Shown piece after piece: positions 1 to 9,316 of a stretch of DNA of 64,000 nucleotides. This DNA comes from Nitrospina sp. LS_NOB (GTDB lineage Bacteria; Nitrospinota; Nitrospinia; Nitrospinales; VA-1), in NCBI GenBank assembly GCA_001542995.1, contig LFLA01000005.1, positions 1 to 64,000 of the forward strand, given 5' to 3'. Numbering within the stretch: the stretch's first letter is position 1; each line of letters opens with the position of its first letter. The notes beneath the pieces were generated by a model that was not told the DNA's origin, did no database searches, and was given only the letters and a program-made list of their open reading frames with translations. Both the position numbers and the translations under genes were made by a program.

Positions 1-440
1 TGCTGAGCGAAGTCGAAGTATTCAGAATGACAATACACAGAAACGAGATTCTTCACTGCGTTCAGAATGACAAGAAATGCCAGTTTGTCATTATGAGGAA
101 CAACCAGTTTGTCATCCTCAGTTTGTCATCCTCGAGGAGCCGAAGGCGACGAAGGATCCCTCCCGGAATGACAGAAAAGCGAGATTCTTCACGGAGCCTG
201 TGCTGAGCGAAGTCGAAGTATTCAGAATGACAGCGCAAACCGTTCAGCATGACAATGCGATCTCGTTCAGCATGACAAGAAACGCCAGTTTGTCATTCTG
301 AGGAACAACCAGTTTGTCATCCTCGAGGAGCCCCTTCGGCTTCGCTCAGGACAGGCTCCGGCGACGAAGACGTGATATTTTTCCTTAAACTTCGTGCCCG
401 GTACGGGTAAATAGCTCTTCCAGCCGTGCTAACCCATCGT
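1..440. repeat. Interspersed repeat block (families A and B)
   Basis: This stretch has no convincing gene; the ORFs listed here are repeat read-through. Positions 1-360 hold several degenerate copies of family A, with alternating TTCAGAATGACA and TTTGTCATTCTGAGGAAC units and the longer unit GAGGAGCCGAAGGCGACGAA. Positions 366-440 hold family B (GTGATATTTTTCCTTAAAC, then CGTGCCCGGTACGGG). The 34 bases at 366-399 recur exactly, inverted, at 4690-4723. Family B continues into the end of holA. Confidence 0.8.
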
Positions 441-453
441 CCATTCATTAACG

Positions 454-1485
454 CTATTGCCCATTGTCCCCGGCGGCTCGTCGGCCGCGCCCAGTGCAGA
501 GATTGAGGATCAGAGTTTGCATCACTGCCAAGGGGTCCTGCGAAGTGGACTTCAAGCTTCTATCGGCTTTTACCAATTCCAAATATCCGTTGCGCAGTTG
601 TTGTGTGCTGAACCGGCTGGTGTGTTGCGAAGCTTTATTCACCACATAAGGGCTGGCTCCCATAACTTTCGCAATCTGACCTGATGGCAGGTTTTTTTTC
701 TGATAATGTTTTACTTCCCAGATCATTCGAAACTGCCAGGCAATGGTGCCGAGGATTTTTATGGGTTCTTCACCGTGGTCGATTTGGTTGTTGAGCAGAT
801 GGAGTGCTTTTTCCGGATTTTTTGTTTTCAATGCATCGGTGAGGGCAAAAACATTTTCCAGCTTGCTTTCTCCCACCACTTCAGCGACATCCTGTTCTGA
901 AACAGATTTGTTTTTGCCAACAAAGAGGAGAGTTTTTTCCAATTCCTTTGCCAGAATCCCCGGTCGGGCTCCCACCCTGTTTACCAGAAAGCGTGCCGCA
1001 TCAGAGGATAGCGAATAACTTTTTTCCTCAGCCCGTTTCCGGAGCCAGTTTATCAGTTCATTTTCTTTAGGAGCCTCGCAGGCGACTGCGGTTTTTAATC
1101 CTGCCAGCACTTTAAATAATTTTCTTTTGCGGTCTACCTTGTCAGCGGTAATGATCAGACAGGCTTCAGGAATGGGAGACCCGGCGTAGTCCATGAGGGT
1201 TTGGGCATCCTGATCTTTAGGGACGGCCTCGTGCAGATTACGCACCACCACCAGTTTTGTTCCGCCCAGGAAAGAGAGAGTTCTGGCAGACCCAAGCCAG
1301 TGGTTCACCGTGCTTTCACGGGCATCGAAGGTTTCCAGGTTGAAGTCCCGGTTATCATCGGTGATCCATTGGCGGCGCAGTGCCTGGATGACTTCGGTTT
1401 GGTAAAAGGTTTCTGGTCCATAGAGAAAATAGAAAGGCTCTGTTTGGCCTTTGGAAATTTTCAGGATTAAGTTGTCAGGAGTCAC
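454..1485 (-). CDS. holA: DNA polymerase III subunit delta
   Basis: This 343-aa protein matches HolA, the clamp-loader delta subunit that opens the sliding clamp. The N-terminal part (FYFLYGPETFYQTEV, then LVVVRNLHEA and CLIITADKVDRKRKLFK) fits the degenerate AAA+ module without a working P-loop. The middle (GARPGILAKELEKTLLF) and the C-terminal helical part (ITWQFR-like AWQFRMIW) are typical. It starts with GTG and lies 14 nt after lptE, as the last gene of leuS-lptE-holA. The last residues (GRGRRAAGDNGQ) read from family B repeat DNA, so the original C-terminus has probably been replaced by repeat sequence. Confidence 0.92.
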   Translation of the reverse strand: MTPDNLILKISKGQTEPFYFLYGPETFYQTEVIQALRRQWITDDNRDFNLETFDARESTVNHWLGSARTLSFLGGTKLVVVRNLHEAVPKDQDAQTLMDYAGSPIPEACLIITADKVDRKRKLFKVLAGLKTAVACEAPKENELINWLRKRAEEKSYSLSSDAARFLVNRVGARPGILAKELEKTLLFVGKNKSVSEQDVAEVVGESKLENVFALTDALKTKNPEKALHLLNNQIDHGEEPIKILGTIAWQFRMIWEVKHYQKKNLPSGQIAKVMGASPYVVNKASQHTSRFSTQQLRNGYLELVKADRSLKSTSQDPLAVMQTLILNLCTGRGRRAAGDNGQ

Positions 1486-1499
1486 GATGGAATAACGGA

Positions 1500-2012
1500 T
1501 TAAAACTGGTCAATGAGCAGGCTCACCAGTCGGTTGCCCAGTTCGTTATAAGCCTTTTCCAAGGCGGTGAACCGGGCCGATTCTGTACCGACAATATCAT
1601 CAGAGGCTTTGTAGTCCCATTTGGTTTTGAATTTTCGTTTCAGGTAGGGTTTGTTATTAACCTTGTCAATCACTTCAATTTCCACACCCAGTTTTACGAT
1701 GTAATCTGAAGCAAAATCCTTGGAACTGAATGAGACAGCCTCCAATTCGTAATAAAAAAGGTTTCCCTTCATCACCATATCGGCCTGGCCTTTACGGACA
1801 ACTTTAAGCCTTCCATCCGTAATGTAGGAATCAATAATGGCACTTGTCAATTCCCGGTGAATTTCTGGTTCCGTGGAGCTATTGGTGAACACGGGGATGA
1901 AGAGAGTTTTTAAATGCGGTGGCAGGGAGGAACTGGTTCCTACCAGATGATACCCACACCCGCTAAGGAGCAGGGCGAGCAATATCCAGAATTTAAACGG
2001 TATTCGTCTCAT
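1500..2012 (-). CDS. lptE: LPS-assembly lipoprotein LptE
   Basis: This is a 170-aa outer-membrane lipoprotein that would partner the LptD translocon in placing LPS on the cell surface. It has a short signal peptide with a lipobox (LLSGC, Cys19) followed by GYHLVG, which is typical of LptE. The fold segments include the conserved-looking LKTLFIPVFTNSSTEPEI. The ATG overlaps the leuS stop as ATGA, so the two are translationally coupled, and holA follows 14 nt later. The order leuS-lptE-holA is common in Gram-negative bacteria and supports the call. Confidence 0.9.
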   Translation of the reverse strand: MRRIPFKFWILLALLLSGCGYHLVGTSSSLPPHLKTLFIPVFTNSSTEPEIHRELTSAIIDSYITDGRLKVVRKGQADMVMKGNLFYYELEAVSFSSKDFASDYIVKLGVEIEVIDKVNNKPYLKRKFKTKWDYKASDDIVGTESARFTALEKAYNELGNRLVSLLIDQF

Positions 2013-4516
2013 TGGATAACGATGTTCACAAGCTTTTTGGGAATGATGATAACTTTTTTGATTTCTTTACCCTGGGTCCATTCCAGAATTTTGGGATCTT
2101 TCAGAGACCGGGTTTTTAACTCGTCTTCGCCGATGCCGGATGCGACAGAAATTTTCTGCCTCACCTTACCATTGACTTGCAGGACGATCAACATTTCATC
2201 GGTTTGCGTCAGAGTCTCTTTGTATTGGGGCCAGGCCCACTGATCTAGAACTTTAGCAGGCTCCATTATCGATGCCATTTCCTCGGCAATGTGTGGAGCA
2301 AAAGGTGACAATGTCAGGACCAATGTTTCCAGAGCTTCCCGCACGGCTAACTTCGCTGTTTCATCCCGGTTGTTTTCCCACCATTCCTTAAAGCTGAAGA
2401 GATGGTTGACCAATTCCATAATCGCCGCAATGGCAGTATTGAACTGCATCCTTGTTTCAATATCATCCGTCACCCGTCTTATGGTGATATGGGTCATTCG
2501 CCGAAGGGCTTTGATTTCAGGAACGGCGGTGGTGAAAGATTCTCCCGGCAATGTGACCGATTTAACATCTCCGATGAATTCGCCGAAAATGCGCCACACT
2601 CTTTTTAAAAACCGCGAGCATCCTTCCACGCCCTGGTCGCTCCATTCCAAATCTTTCACAGGTGGAGCAGCGAACAGGATGAAGACTCGGGCCGTGTCGG
2701 CGCCATAGTTACTGATGATTTTGTCTGGGTCCACGACATTACCTTTGGACTTGGACATCTTGGCGCCATCTTTAATGACCATACCTTGTGTCAGCAGGTG
2801 GGCAAAAGGTTCCGGGACCTCGGTCAGCCCAAGATCGTTCAACACCAGGTTGAAGAATCGGGAATAAAGCAGATGCAAAATGGCGTGCTCGATGCCGCCG
2901 ACATATTGGTCGACCGGCATCCAGTAGTTATTGTTCTCTTTGCTGAAAGGCGCTTGTTCCAATCGAGGTGACGTGTAGCGGTCAAAATACCAGGAAGAGC
3001 AAAGAAAGGTATCCAGTGTATCGGTGTCTCGACGGGCATTGGCTCCGCATTTTGGGCAGGAAACTTTATAAAAGGATTCCAGAGTGTGCAAAGGAGACTG
3101 GCCTTTTTCTCCCAATTGTGCGTCGAGGGGTAACTCAACTGGCAGTTGGTCTTCGGGGACGGGCACGATTCCGCAATCTGAACAATGGATAACCGGAATA
3201 GGTGTTCCCCAATAACGTTGCCGGGAAACCCCCCAATCGCGAAGCCGGTAATTGATCGTGGCTTTTCCGATACCTTCTTTTTCCAGATACCGGCAAACTG
3301 CTCTGCGTGCTTCCTGACCGATCAGGCCATCGAAAGAACCGGAATTCACCATAGCGCCATCGGCCGTAAATGCTTGGGTGTCTGCATCCACCGGGCCGGT
3401 TTCAGGTTGAATGACCACGCGAACGGGCAAATCGTATTTGCGGGCAAAATCCAGATCGCGCTGGTCGTGGGCGGGAACAGACATGATCGCGCCGGTACCA
3501 TAATCCATGAGTACAAAGTTGGCCGTCCACACAGGAATGGATTCTCCCGTCAGGGGATTCACGGCGTAAGCCCCGGTGAACACGCCTTCTTTTTCTCCGC
3601 CTTCGCTGGTTCGGGCGATGGTGTCTTGTGTTTTTACCTTTTGCACAAAAGCATCAATGGTTTTTTCCTGTTCGGTTCCGCGCGATAGTTTTTCAGTGAG
3701 CGGGTGTTCGGGAGCCAGTACCATGAACATTGCTCCGTATAAAGTGTCGGGGCGGGTGGTGAATACTTTTATGATCTCGTCGTTTTCCTGGATTTTAAAG
3801 TCCACTTCCGCGCCGAAACTTTTGCCGATCCAGTTGGTCTGCATGGTCAGCACCTGTTCCGGCCATTTTCCTGCAAGGGTTTTACAACCTTCCAGAAGTC
3901 GATCAGCATAGTCTGTGATTTTGAAAAACCAACCTTCCTGCTGTTTCTGCAGGACTTCGTTATCGCACCGCCAGCAACAGCCGTTCACAACCTGTTCGTT
4001 GGCGAGTACTGTTTGGCAGTCTTCACACCAATTTATGGTGGAGTTTTTTCGGTAGGCGAGGCCTTTTTCGAGGAACTTTAGAAAAAGCCATTGGTTCCAT
4101 TTATAATAACCGGGATGGCAGGTGGCAATTTCGCGGTCCCAGTCGTAGCTGAGTCCCAATGCTTTAATCTGCTTTCGCATGGTGCGGATGTTTTCAAATG
4201 TCCATTCGGCAGGGTGGGTCTTGTTTTTAATGGCGGCGTTCTCGGCTGGCATTCCGAACGCGTCCCAGCCCAAAGGGTGAATAACGTTATAGCCTTGCAT
4301 GCGTTTGAATCGGGCCAGCGCATCGCCGATGGTGTAGTTGCGCACATGGCCCATGTGGATTCTCCCGGAAGGATAGGGGAACATTTCCAGCAGATAATAT
4401 TTTTTTTTGGAAGAATCCAGTTCGACTTTAAACGATTTATGTTCTTCCCAGTAAGCCTGCCATTTGGCTTCGATGGAATTGGGTTCGTAGGGGGTCATAG
4501 AATGAGCATTATCCAT
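2009..4516 (-). CDS. leuS: Leucyl-tRNA synthetase
   Basis: This class I synthetase charges tRNA-Leu. Seen in the sequence are PYPSGRIHMGH (HIGH motif), KMSKSKGN (KMSKS motif), paired cysteines CEDC and CCWRC for zinc, and a CP1 editing domain with DYGTGAIMSVPAHDQRD. The ORF track starts at 4621, but the first 35 residues do not look like LeuRS. The family usually begins a few residues before YxPxxIExKW, so I prefer the ATG at 4516 (835 aa); the ATG at 4498 is the alternative. A GGAGGA lies upstream of another in-frame ATG at 4558 but is spaced too closely. First gene of leuS-lptE-holA. Confidence 0.95.
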   Translation of the reverse strand: MDNAHSMTPYEPNSIEAKWQAYWEEHKSFKVELDSSKKKYYLLEMFPYPSGRIHMGHVRNYTIGDALARFKRMQGYNVIHPLGWDAFGMPAENAAIKNKTHPAEWTFENIRTMRKQIKALGLSYDWDREIATCHPGYYKWNQWLFLKFLEKGLAYRKNSTINWCEDCQTVLANEQVVNGCCWRCDNEVLQKQQEGWFFKITDYADRLLEGCKTLAGKWPEQVLTMQTNWIGKSFGAEVDFKIQENDEIIKVFTTRPDTLYGAMFMVLAPEHPLTEKLSRGTEQEKTIDAFVQKVKTQDTIARTSEGGEKEGVFTGAYAVNPLTGESIPVWTANFVLMDYGTGAIMSVPAHDQRDLDFARKYDLPVRVVIQPETGPVDADTQAFTADGAMVNSGSFDGLIGQEARRAVCRYLEKEGIGKATINYRLRDWGVSRQRYWGTPIPVIHCSDCGIVPVPEDQLPVELPLDAQLGEKGQSPLHTLESFYKVSCPKCGANARRDTDTLDTFLCSSWYFDRYTSPRLEQAPFSKENNNYWMPVDQYVGGIEHAILHLLYSRFFNLVLNDLGLTEVPEPFAHLLTQGMVIKDGAKMSKSKGNVVDPDKIISNYGADTARVFILFAAPPVKDLEWSDQGVEGCSRFLKRVWRIFGEFIGDVKSVTLPGESFTTAVPEIKALRRMTHITIRRVTDDIETRMQFNTAIAAIMELVNHLFSFKEWWENNRDETAKLAVREALETLVLTLSPFAPHIAEEMASIMEPAKVLDQWAWPQYKETLTQTDEMLIVLQVNGKVRQKISVASGIGEDELKTRSLKDPKILEWTQGKEIKKVIIIPKKLVNIVIQ

Positions 4517-4639
4517 AAAGAAAGATTTAATCAGTAATGAAAAAAAGAATTCTAGCATATTCCTCCGCTCTGCTTCCAAGCAGGAAAACCAAATCCCCCC
4601 AACCCCTGTGGTATTTGACATCAGCCTTCATGCCCCGAA

Positions 4640-5160
4640 GGAGACCTTTGCACAAGTCGAAAAACCGGAAAAACGAGATTACCCCTGCGGGGCACGAAGT
4701 TTAAGGAAAAATATCACGTCTTCACTGCGTTCAGAATGACAATGCAATCTTGTTCAGCATGACAAGAAACGCCAATTTGTCATTCCGAGGAACAAGGCTA
4801 TTTTGTCATTCTGAGGAACAACGTGACGAAGAATCTCGGGGTTATGCAAATGCCACTTTCTGAACGAGAGCTTTGCGTAAGTCGAAAAAGCGTAAAGTCG
4901 AGATTCTTCACTGCGTTCAGAATAACAAGAAACGCCAGTTTGTCATCCTTGAGGAGCCGAAGGCGACGAAGGATCTCGCCCCAAAGGGGTATGTGATATC
5001 CTCTTCATTAAACTTCATGCCCCGAAGGGGTACTTCGTGGAAGGGGGAGCCTTAATGAACCCTTCTTTTTCAAAGTACCCGTGCCGCGGGTACGAGGGCT
5101 TTGGAACAATATCACGAGGGGCTCGGATGATTTACGACCCCTGCTAAGGAGCACCGAGTG
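4640..5160. repeat. Interspersed repeat block between leuS and putP
   Basis: This gap of roughly 640 bp between divergent genes holds no gene that I can support. It begins with a family B unit (TTCATGCCCCGAAGG), then the inverted 34-bp copy of 366-399 at 4690-4723, then several family A units (TTTGTCATTCCGAGGAAC, GAAGAATCTCGG, GAGGAGCCGAAGGCGACGAA). It ends with more family B (GTGATATCC, ACTTCATGCCCCGAAGGGG, CACCGAGTGG). The last unit runs directly into the putP start and contributes its GGAG. Confidence 0.8.
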
Positions 5161-5162
5161 GT

Positions 5163-6584
5163 ATGACTGAATTATCCGGAACCATTGCTATTGTTTTCAC
5201 TTTGTATGTGCTGGCCATGCTGGGCATTGGTGTGTGGACGGCCAGGATGACCCGTTCGCCGCTGGATTTTTTTCTCGCCGACCGGTCACTGAAGGCCTGG
5301 GTGACGGCGATTTCTTCCACCGCCAGTTCCGAAAGTGCCTGGGCCGTGCTGGGGACTGTGGGTCTGGCTTATAAGGATGGTTTGTCGGCAATCTGGTTCC
5401 TGCCCGGTTGTCTGTTGGGTTATCTCATCAATTGGTTGTTCCTGGCCGAGAAACTGCGTAAACATTCTGAAGAGAATCACGCCATCACCCTTCCCGATTA
5501 TTTTGAAAACTATTTTGACGACAAGACTCATGTCTTGCGCATGATTTCAGTGGTGATCATTTTTTCCTGCATGATGGCTTATGTGGCGGCGCAGTTCACT
5601 GCCATCGGAAAAACTTTCGACGCTATTTTTGGAATTCCCCATATCGTTAGTATTTCTGTGGGCGGGGTGATTGTGCTCATCTATACCATGATGGGCGGAG
5701 TGCGTGCCGTGGCCTGGACTGATTTTGCCCAGGGAATCATAATGGTAATAGGGCTGGTCATACTTTCTTTGGTGGCGTTGGCCAGTCTGGGAGGTTTTTC
5801 CGGAATGCTGGTGGAAGTGGGGAAAGCTTCTCCCGAAACTTTAGAGTGGATGGGCGGGAAATCCACTGCGGCTTTTTTTGGTTCTGCGGTGGGCCTGTTG
5901 GGGATAGGACTCGGCTACCCCGGCCAACCGCATGTCGTCACCCGATACATGGCGGCGAAAAATACTGAGGCCATCAAAAAAGGCACCTGGATCGCTTTAG
6001 GCTGGGGCTTGATGGTTTATTCCTCATCCATTTTGTTGGGCATCTGCGGACAGGCTTTGTTTCCAGGGCTGGAGGACCCCGAACACCTGTTCCCCAAAGC
6101 GGCGGAACAATTATTGCCAACCCTCTTAACGGCGGTGGTTCTGACGGGAGTTTTGGCCGCCATCATGTCCACGGTGTCGGCACAGATTCTGGTTGCGGCT
6201 TCGGCAGTGGCGCACGATGTTTATTCCAAAATGCTTAAGAAAACTTTTTCGCCTGAAATGATCCTTCGGGTCAGTCGGGCAACGGTTCTGGTGCTGGGGC
6301 TGGGGGCCATGCTTATTGCGCTGGGAGAGACACGGGTCATCTTCTGGTTTGTACTGTTTGCCTGGTCGGGGCTGGGCGCGAGTTTCGGTCCGCTCATTTT
6401 ATTTACCTTGTACTCAAAAAATATAACCCGGCAGGGAGCTATAGCAGGAATGCTGAGCGGATTTTTAACGACTCTTATCTGGAAAGTCACCGGCCTTTCC
6501 GATGCCTTGATTTATGAACTGGTGCCAGCTTTTTTGATCGCCACACTATCCATTTATTTCGTCAGCAGAATAACCGCCAAATAG
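5163..6584 (+). CDS. putP: Sodium/proline-type solute symporter (SSS family)
   Basis: This 473-aa polytopic membrane protein couples Na+ entry to uptake of a small solute, probably proline. About 12-13 hydrophobic segments are visible. Family landmarks include DFFLADRSLKAW and SSTASSESAW near the N-terminus, YTMMGGVRAVAWTDFAQG in the middle and GLGYPGQPHVVTRYMA, all very like PutP. Proline is inferred from overall resemblance; pantothenate or other solutes remain possible. It stands alone, and its weak GGAG and start codon abut repeat family B. The 151 bp between it and the convergent waaA paralogue holds nothing I recognise. Confidence 0.85.
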   Translation: MTELSGTIAIVFTLYVLAMLGIGVWTARMTRSPLDFFLADRSLKAWVTAISSTASSESAWAVLGTVGLAYKDGLSAIWFLPGCLLGYLINWLFLAEKLRKHSEENHAITLPDYFENYFDDKTHVLRMISVVIIFSCMMAYVAAQFTAIGKTFDAIFGIPHIVSISVGGVIVLIYTMMGGVRAVAWTDFAQGIIMVIGLVILSLVALASLGGFSGMLVEVGKASPETLEWMGGKSTAAFFGSAVGLLGIGLGYPGQPHVVTRYMAAKNTEAIKKGTWIALGWGLMVYSSSILLGICGQALFPGLEDPEHLFPKAAEQLLPTLLTAVVLTGVLAAIMSTVSAQILVAASAVAHDVYSKMLKKTFSPEMILRVSRATVLVLGLGAMLIALGETRVIFWFVLFAWSGLGASFGPLILFTLYSKNITRQGAIAGMLSGFLTTLIWKVTGLSDALIYELVPAFLIATLSIYFVSRITAK

Positions 6585-6735
6585 TCCGGTTTCAAGTTAG
6601 ATATTTGTTCACCGTGTCTAAAAAATGTGCGACCTTAATAGCGACCTCCTCCCTAAAAGCTGTACGGTTCTGAGGTTTAGAAATCGGTTAAAATCGGGTT
6701 TTTTACGGAGGGGGAATGGTTTTTTATGTAAAACA

Positions 6736-7989
6736 TTAAATCGCCAGAACTTTTGTGATGGATTGGGCCATTTTTTCAGAGGCACCTTGTTGCTCCGTGA
6801 TGAAGGAACGGGCTTTTTTAGCGAGTTCCTGGCGCAGGTTTTCATTTTCCAGCAGGGTTTGCACTCTTTCTTTTATGTCTCCAGAATTTTGTACCGGGTA
6901 AGCCAGTTCCTGGGCTTTGTCGGCGACATGGCCGATATTCTCGATAAAAGGCCCGTGCATGACTGGCAGTCCATAAGATAGAGGCTCAATCAGGCTGTGT
7001 CCTCCACCCGGATGGATCAGGCTTCTGCCTACAAATGCGATTTGTCCCAGTGAATAAACCTTAGCCAACTCACCCATCGTGTCAAGGAGAATGACAGTTT
7101 TTGCAGGTTCCGGCGACGACCGCAGGGTGAAAGCAATGTTTTCCTTTTTAAGTAGGCTGACCACCTCTTCCACTCGCTCCATTCTTCGTGGTGCAAGAAT
7201 CAAAACCAGGTTGGGGTGTTTCGCCATCAATTGCTGGTGTGCGTCCAGTATAATTTCTTCTTCGCCGGCATGGGTGCTGCCTGCTATCCATACCGGTGTG
7301 TCTGCCTCCAGTTTGAAACTCTGGCGTAACCGTTCTTTCTCCTCGTCGGTCATGGGTTGCAGTGCGTCGTATTTCGGGTCACCCATCACCTCGACAAGCT
7401 CTCGGTTCATCCCCAGCGCCAGAGCGGCTTTTTCTCCATTGGCGTTTTGCATGCCGAGTCGGTGAAACTTTTGGAAGGTGTCTTTGAAAAGGGAGCCAGT
7501 GCTGAGATACCGTCGGGCAGACCGTTCCGAGAGTCGGCCGTTGCATAAAAGAGCAGGAATATTTTTTCTATGTAACAGATCGATCAAGCCGGGCCAGAAT
7601 CCGGTATCCATGACGACATAAATATCCGGATGGATTCGGCTCAAAGCCAGTTGGGTGAATGGCAGGCAATCCAGCGGATGAAAAAACACGCTGTCGGCGA
7701 ACCCCGAATTGAGCGCTGTCGCATAGCCCGAATCGGTGGTGACGGAAAGCGCGATAACCAGTTCCGGGTTCTTCTCACGGACCCGTTGGAGAACCGGTGT
7801 CGCGGCCACGACTTCTCCCATCGATAGAGCATGTAGCCAGAGGATTTTTTTGCCTGGAGTTTTCGGAACCCATCCGAAATGATGGACCAGTCCTTTCCAC
7901 TTATGTTTGGAGAACAGGGTTGTGAGTGTGAATAACGGTATAAGAAGGACGGCAACAAAAAGGGATAGAAAGTGATAAAGAGTAATCAT
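6736..7989 (-). CDS. Divergent Kdo-transferase (WaaA) paralogue
   Basis: This 417-aa protein has the two-domain GT-B layout of WaaA/KdtA: an N-terminal membrane anchor, then LHALSMGEV (position of the catalytic Glu of SVGE), CNGRLSERSARRY, GDPKYDA, GSTHAGEEE and HSLIEPLSYGLPVMHG. It differs from its neighbour at the usual E-x-E-LW site, which reads MDTGFWPGL. It is therefore probably a second Kdo- or related sugar transferase rather than the main enzyme. The ORF track begins at a TTG; the ATG directly after it (7989) is preferred. It lies 32 nt downstream of the canonical waaA on the same strand. Confidence 0.8.
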   Translation of the reverse strand: MITLYHFLSLFVAVLLIPLFTLTTLFSKHKWKGLVHHFGWVPKTPGKKILWLHALSMGEVVAATPVLQRVREKNPELVIALSVTTDSGYATALNSGFADSVFFHPLDCLPFTQLALSRIHPDIYVVMDTGFWPGLIDLLHRKNIPALLCNGRLSERSARRYLSTGSLFKDTFQKFHRLGMQNANGEKAALALGMNRELVEVMGDPKYDALQPMTDEEKERLRQSFKLEADTPVWIAGSTHAGEEEIILDAHQQLMAKHPNLVLILAPRRMERVEEVVSLLKKENIAFTLRSSPEPAKTVILLDTMGELAKVYSLGQIAFVGRSLIHPGGGHSLIEPLSYGLPVMHGPFIENIGHVADKAQELAYPVQNSGDIKERVQTLLENENLRQELAKKARSFITEQQGASEKMAQSITKVLAI

Positions 7990-8021
7990 CAAAACGAGTG
8001 TCCCATCAGGGAATCCTGGGC

Positions 8022-9269
8022 TTATGTTGATTGGATGAGTTCAATGTTTCTTTGCAAGGCGCCGCTGTTGGCCTTGACGGTTTTTTCAGCAGACTGTCCC
8101 AGCGTCTGGCGTTCGTCCGCATTCGTCAGCAAACGTTTTAAAACATCGTAGAGTTCTTCTATGTTTTGTAGTTGCAGGCCCCCCCTGGACTGTGTGAGAA
8201 GTTTCGCTTCTTCTTCAAAATTATTCATGAACCTGCCGAACAGCACCGGCTTTCCCAATGCCGCAGGTTCGAGAATGTTGTGGCCGCCAAACCGGGGATT
8301 GAATCCGCCCCCGACATAGGTCACGATTGCGCTTTTGTAAAAGGCATTGAGTTTTCCCAGGCTGTCCACCAGTAAGACAGCGCATGAAAAGTTTATCAGA
8401 TCATCCTGTTTAGAGAGCAGGGCATAATCCACTTCGAATTCTCGAATCAAGTCTTCGACTTCCCGACATCTTTCCATATGTCTAGGGGCAATCACCCCGA
8501 TCAGGTCGGGAAACTCTTTTTGCAGTTCAACCAATGCTTCCATGATCGGGCCTTCTTCTCCCGGCCGGGTGGAACCAAAAACCAAAACCCGGGAATCGGC
8601 CTTCCATTCAGGATGGTATTTGTCCTCAGTCTCGATGGAGGTCACATCGAATTTTATATTTCCCGTTACTTGGACTTTTTCTTGTGCCACGCCCAATTGT
8701 AAAAATCGGTCTGCATCGGTCTGGGACCGCATGGAAAATTGTTCAATTCCCTCAGTCATCCACAACAGGAAAGCCGGAAGTTTTACATAGCACTGAACCG
8801 ATTTTTCCGAGACCCTTCCGTTCACCTGAACGACGGGAATACCTCGGCGTTTGCACTGGCGAAGCAAAGCAGGCCACAACTCCGCTTCGATCAGGACCAG
8901 TTTGGAAGGTTGTAAACACTCAAAGACCGGATTCAGCCAGATGGGAAAATCCAACGGCAATCTGAACACGTTGGGAAGTTTTTCTTCCAGGGCCAGCGCA
9001 TAACCAGTGGGAGTAAAAGTGGACAGGGCGATCGGTCGGGATTCCCCTTCCTTTATGAGGCCCGCAATGAGGATTTTGGCCAGACGGACTTCCCCCACCG
9101 ATGAGGCGTGAATCCACAGCGTGTCTTTTAATTTTGGCAGGGATCGGGCTCCCGCCATTTTCCCCCTGATTTGATCGCGGAAAGAGGAAGAGACAAGCGC
9201 CCTTAAAATAAGAAAAGGAGAAGCCAAAAGCAGTAGCCCTCCTGTCAGAATATAATACAAAAAATCCAT
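8022..9269 (-). CDS. waaA: 3-deoxy-D-manno-octulosonic acid transferase
   Basis: This is the canonical-looking Kdo transferase (415 aa), which adds Kdo from CMP-Kdo to the lipid A precursor on the inner membrane face. It shows an N-terminal membrane segment, IHASSVGEV with the catalytic Glu, LIEAELWPALL, VNGRVSEKS, TGNIKFD, FGSTRPGEE and GGHNILEPAALGKPVLFG. It is transcribed away from lpxK, another lipid A gene, across a 47-bp shared upstream region, and is followed by a divergent paralogue. Confidence 0.92.
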   Translation of the reverse strand: MDFLYYILTGGLLLLASPFLILRALVSSSFRDQIRGKMAGARSLPKLKDTLWIHASSVGEVRLAKILIAGLIKEGESRPIALSTFTPTGYALALEEKLPNVFRLPLDFPIWLNPVFECLQPSKLVLIEAELWPALLRQCKRRGIPVVQVNGRVSEKSVQCYVKLPAFLLWMTEGIEQFSMRSQTDADRFLQLGVAQEKVQVTGNIKFDVTSIETEDKYHPEWKADSRVLVFGSTRPGEEGPIMEALVELQKEFPDLIGVIAPRHMERCREVEDLIREFEVDYALLSKQDDLINFSCAVLLVDSLGKLNAFYKSAIVTYVGGGFNPRFGGHNILEPAALGKPVLFGRFMNNFEEEAKLLTQSRGGLQLQNIEELYDVLKRLLTNADERQTLGQSAEKTVKANSGALQRNIELIQST

Positions 9270-9275
9270 AAGCTG

Positions 9276-9287
9276 GGAGTATACTCC
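9276..9287. promoter_or_regulatory. Perfect palindrome between waaA and lpxK
   Basis: GGAGTATACTCC is a perfect 12-bp palindrome in the 47-bp region between the divergent waaA and lpxK genes. Its centre reads TATACT on both strands, so it could be a shared -10 element or an operator. No good -35 is visible on either strand at the right distance, so the role is a guess. Confidence 0.3.
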
Positions 9288-9316
9288 TAATTCATTGTGG
9301 ATTCGGCTGAAAAATC

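Noticed and set aside
62-301. Short ORFs in the first repeat block (and 4873-5055)
   Set aside because: They are translated repeat units with shared peptide fragments between copies, not genes.
1-5160. Repeat blocks considered as a CRISPR array
   Set aside because: Units differ in length and orientation, have no regular spacing or unique spacers, and no cas genes are nearby.
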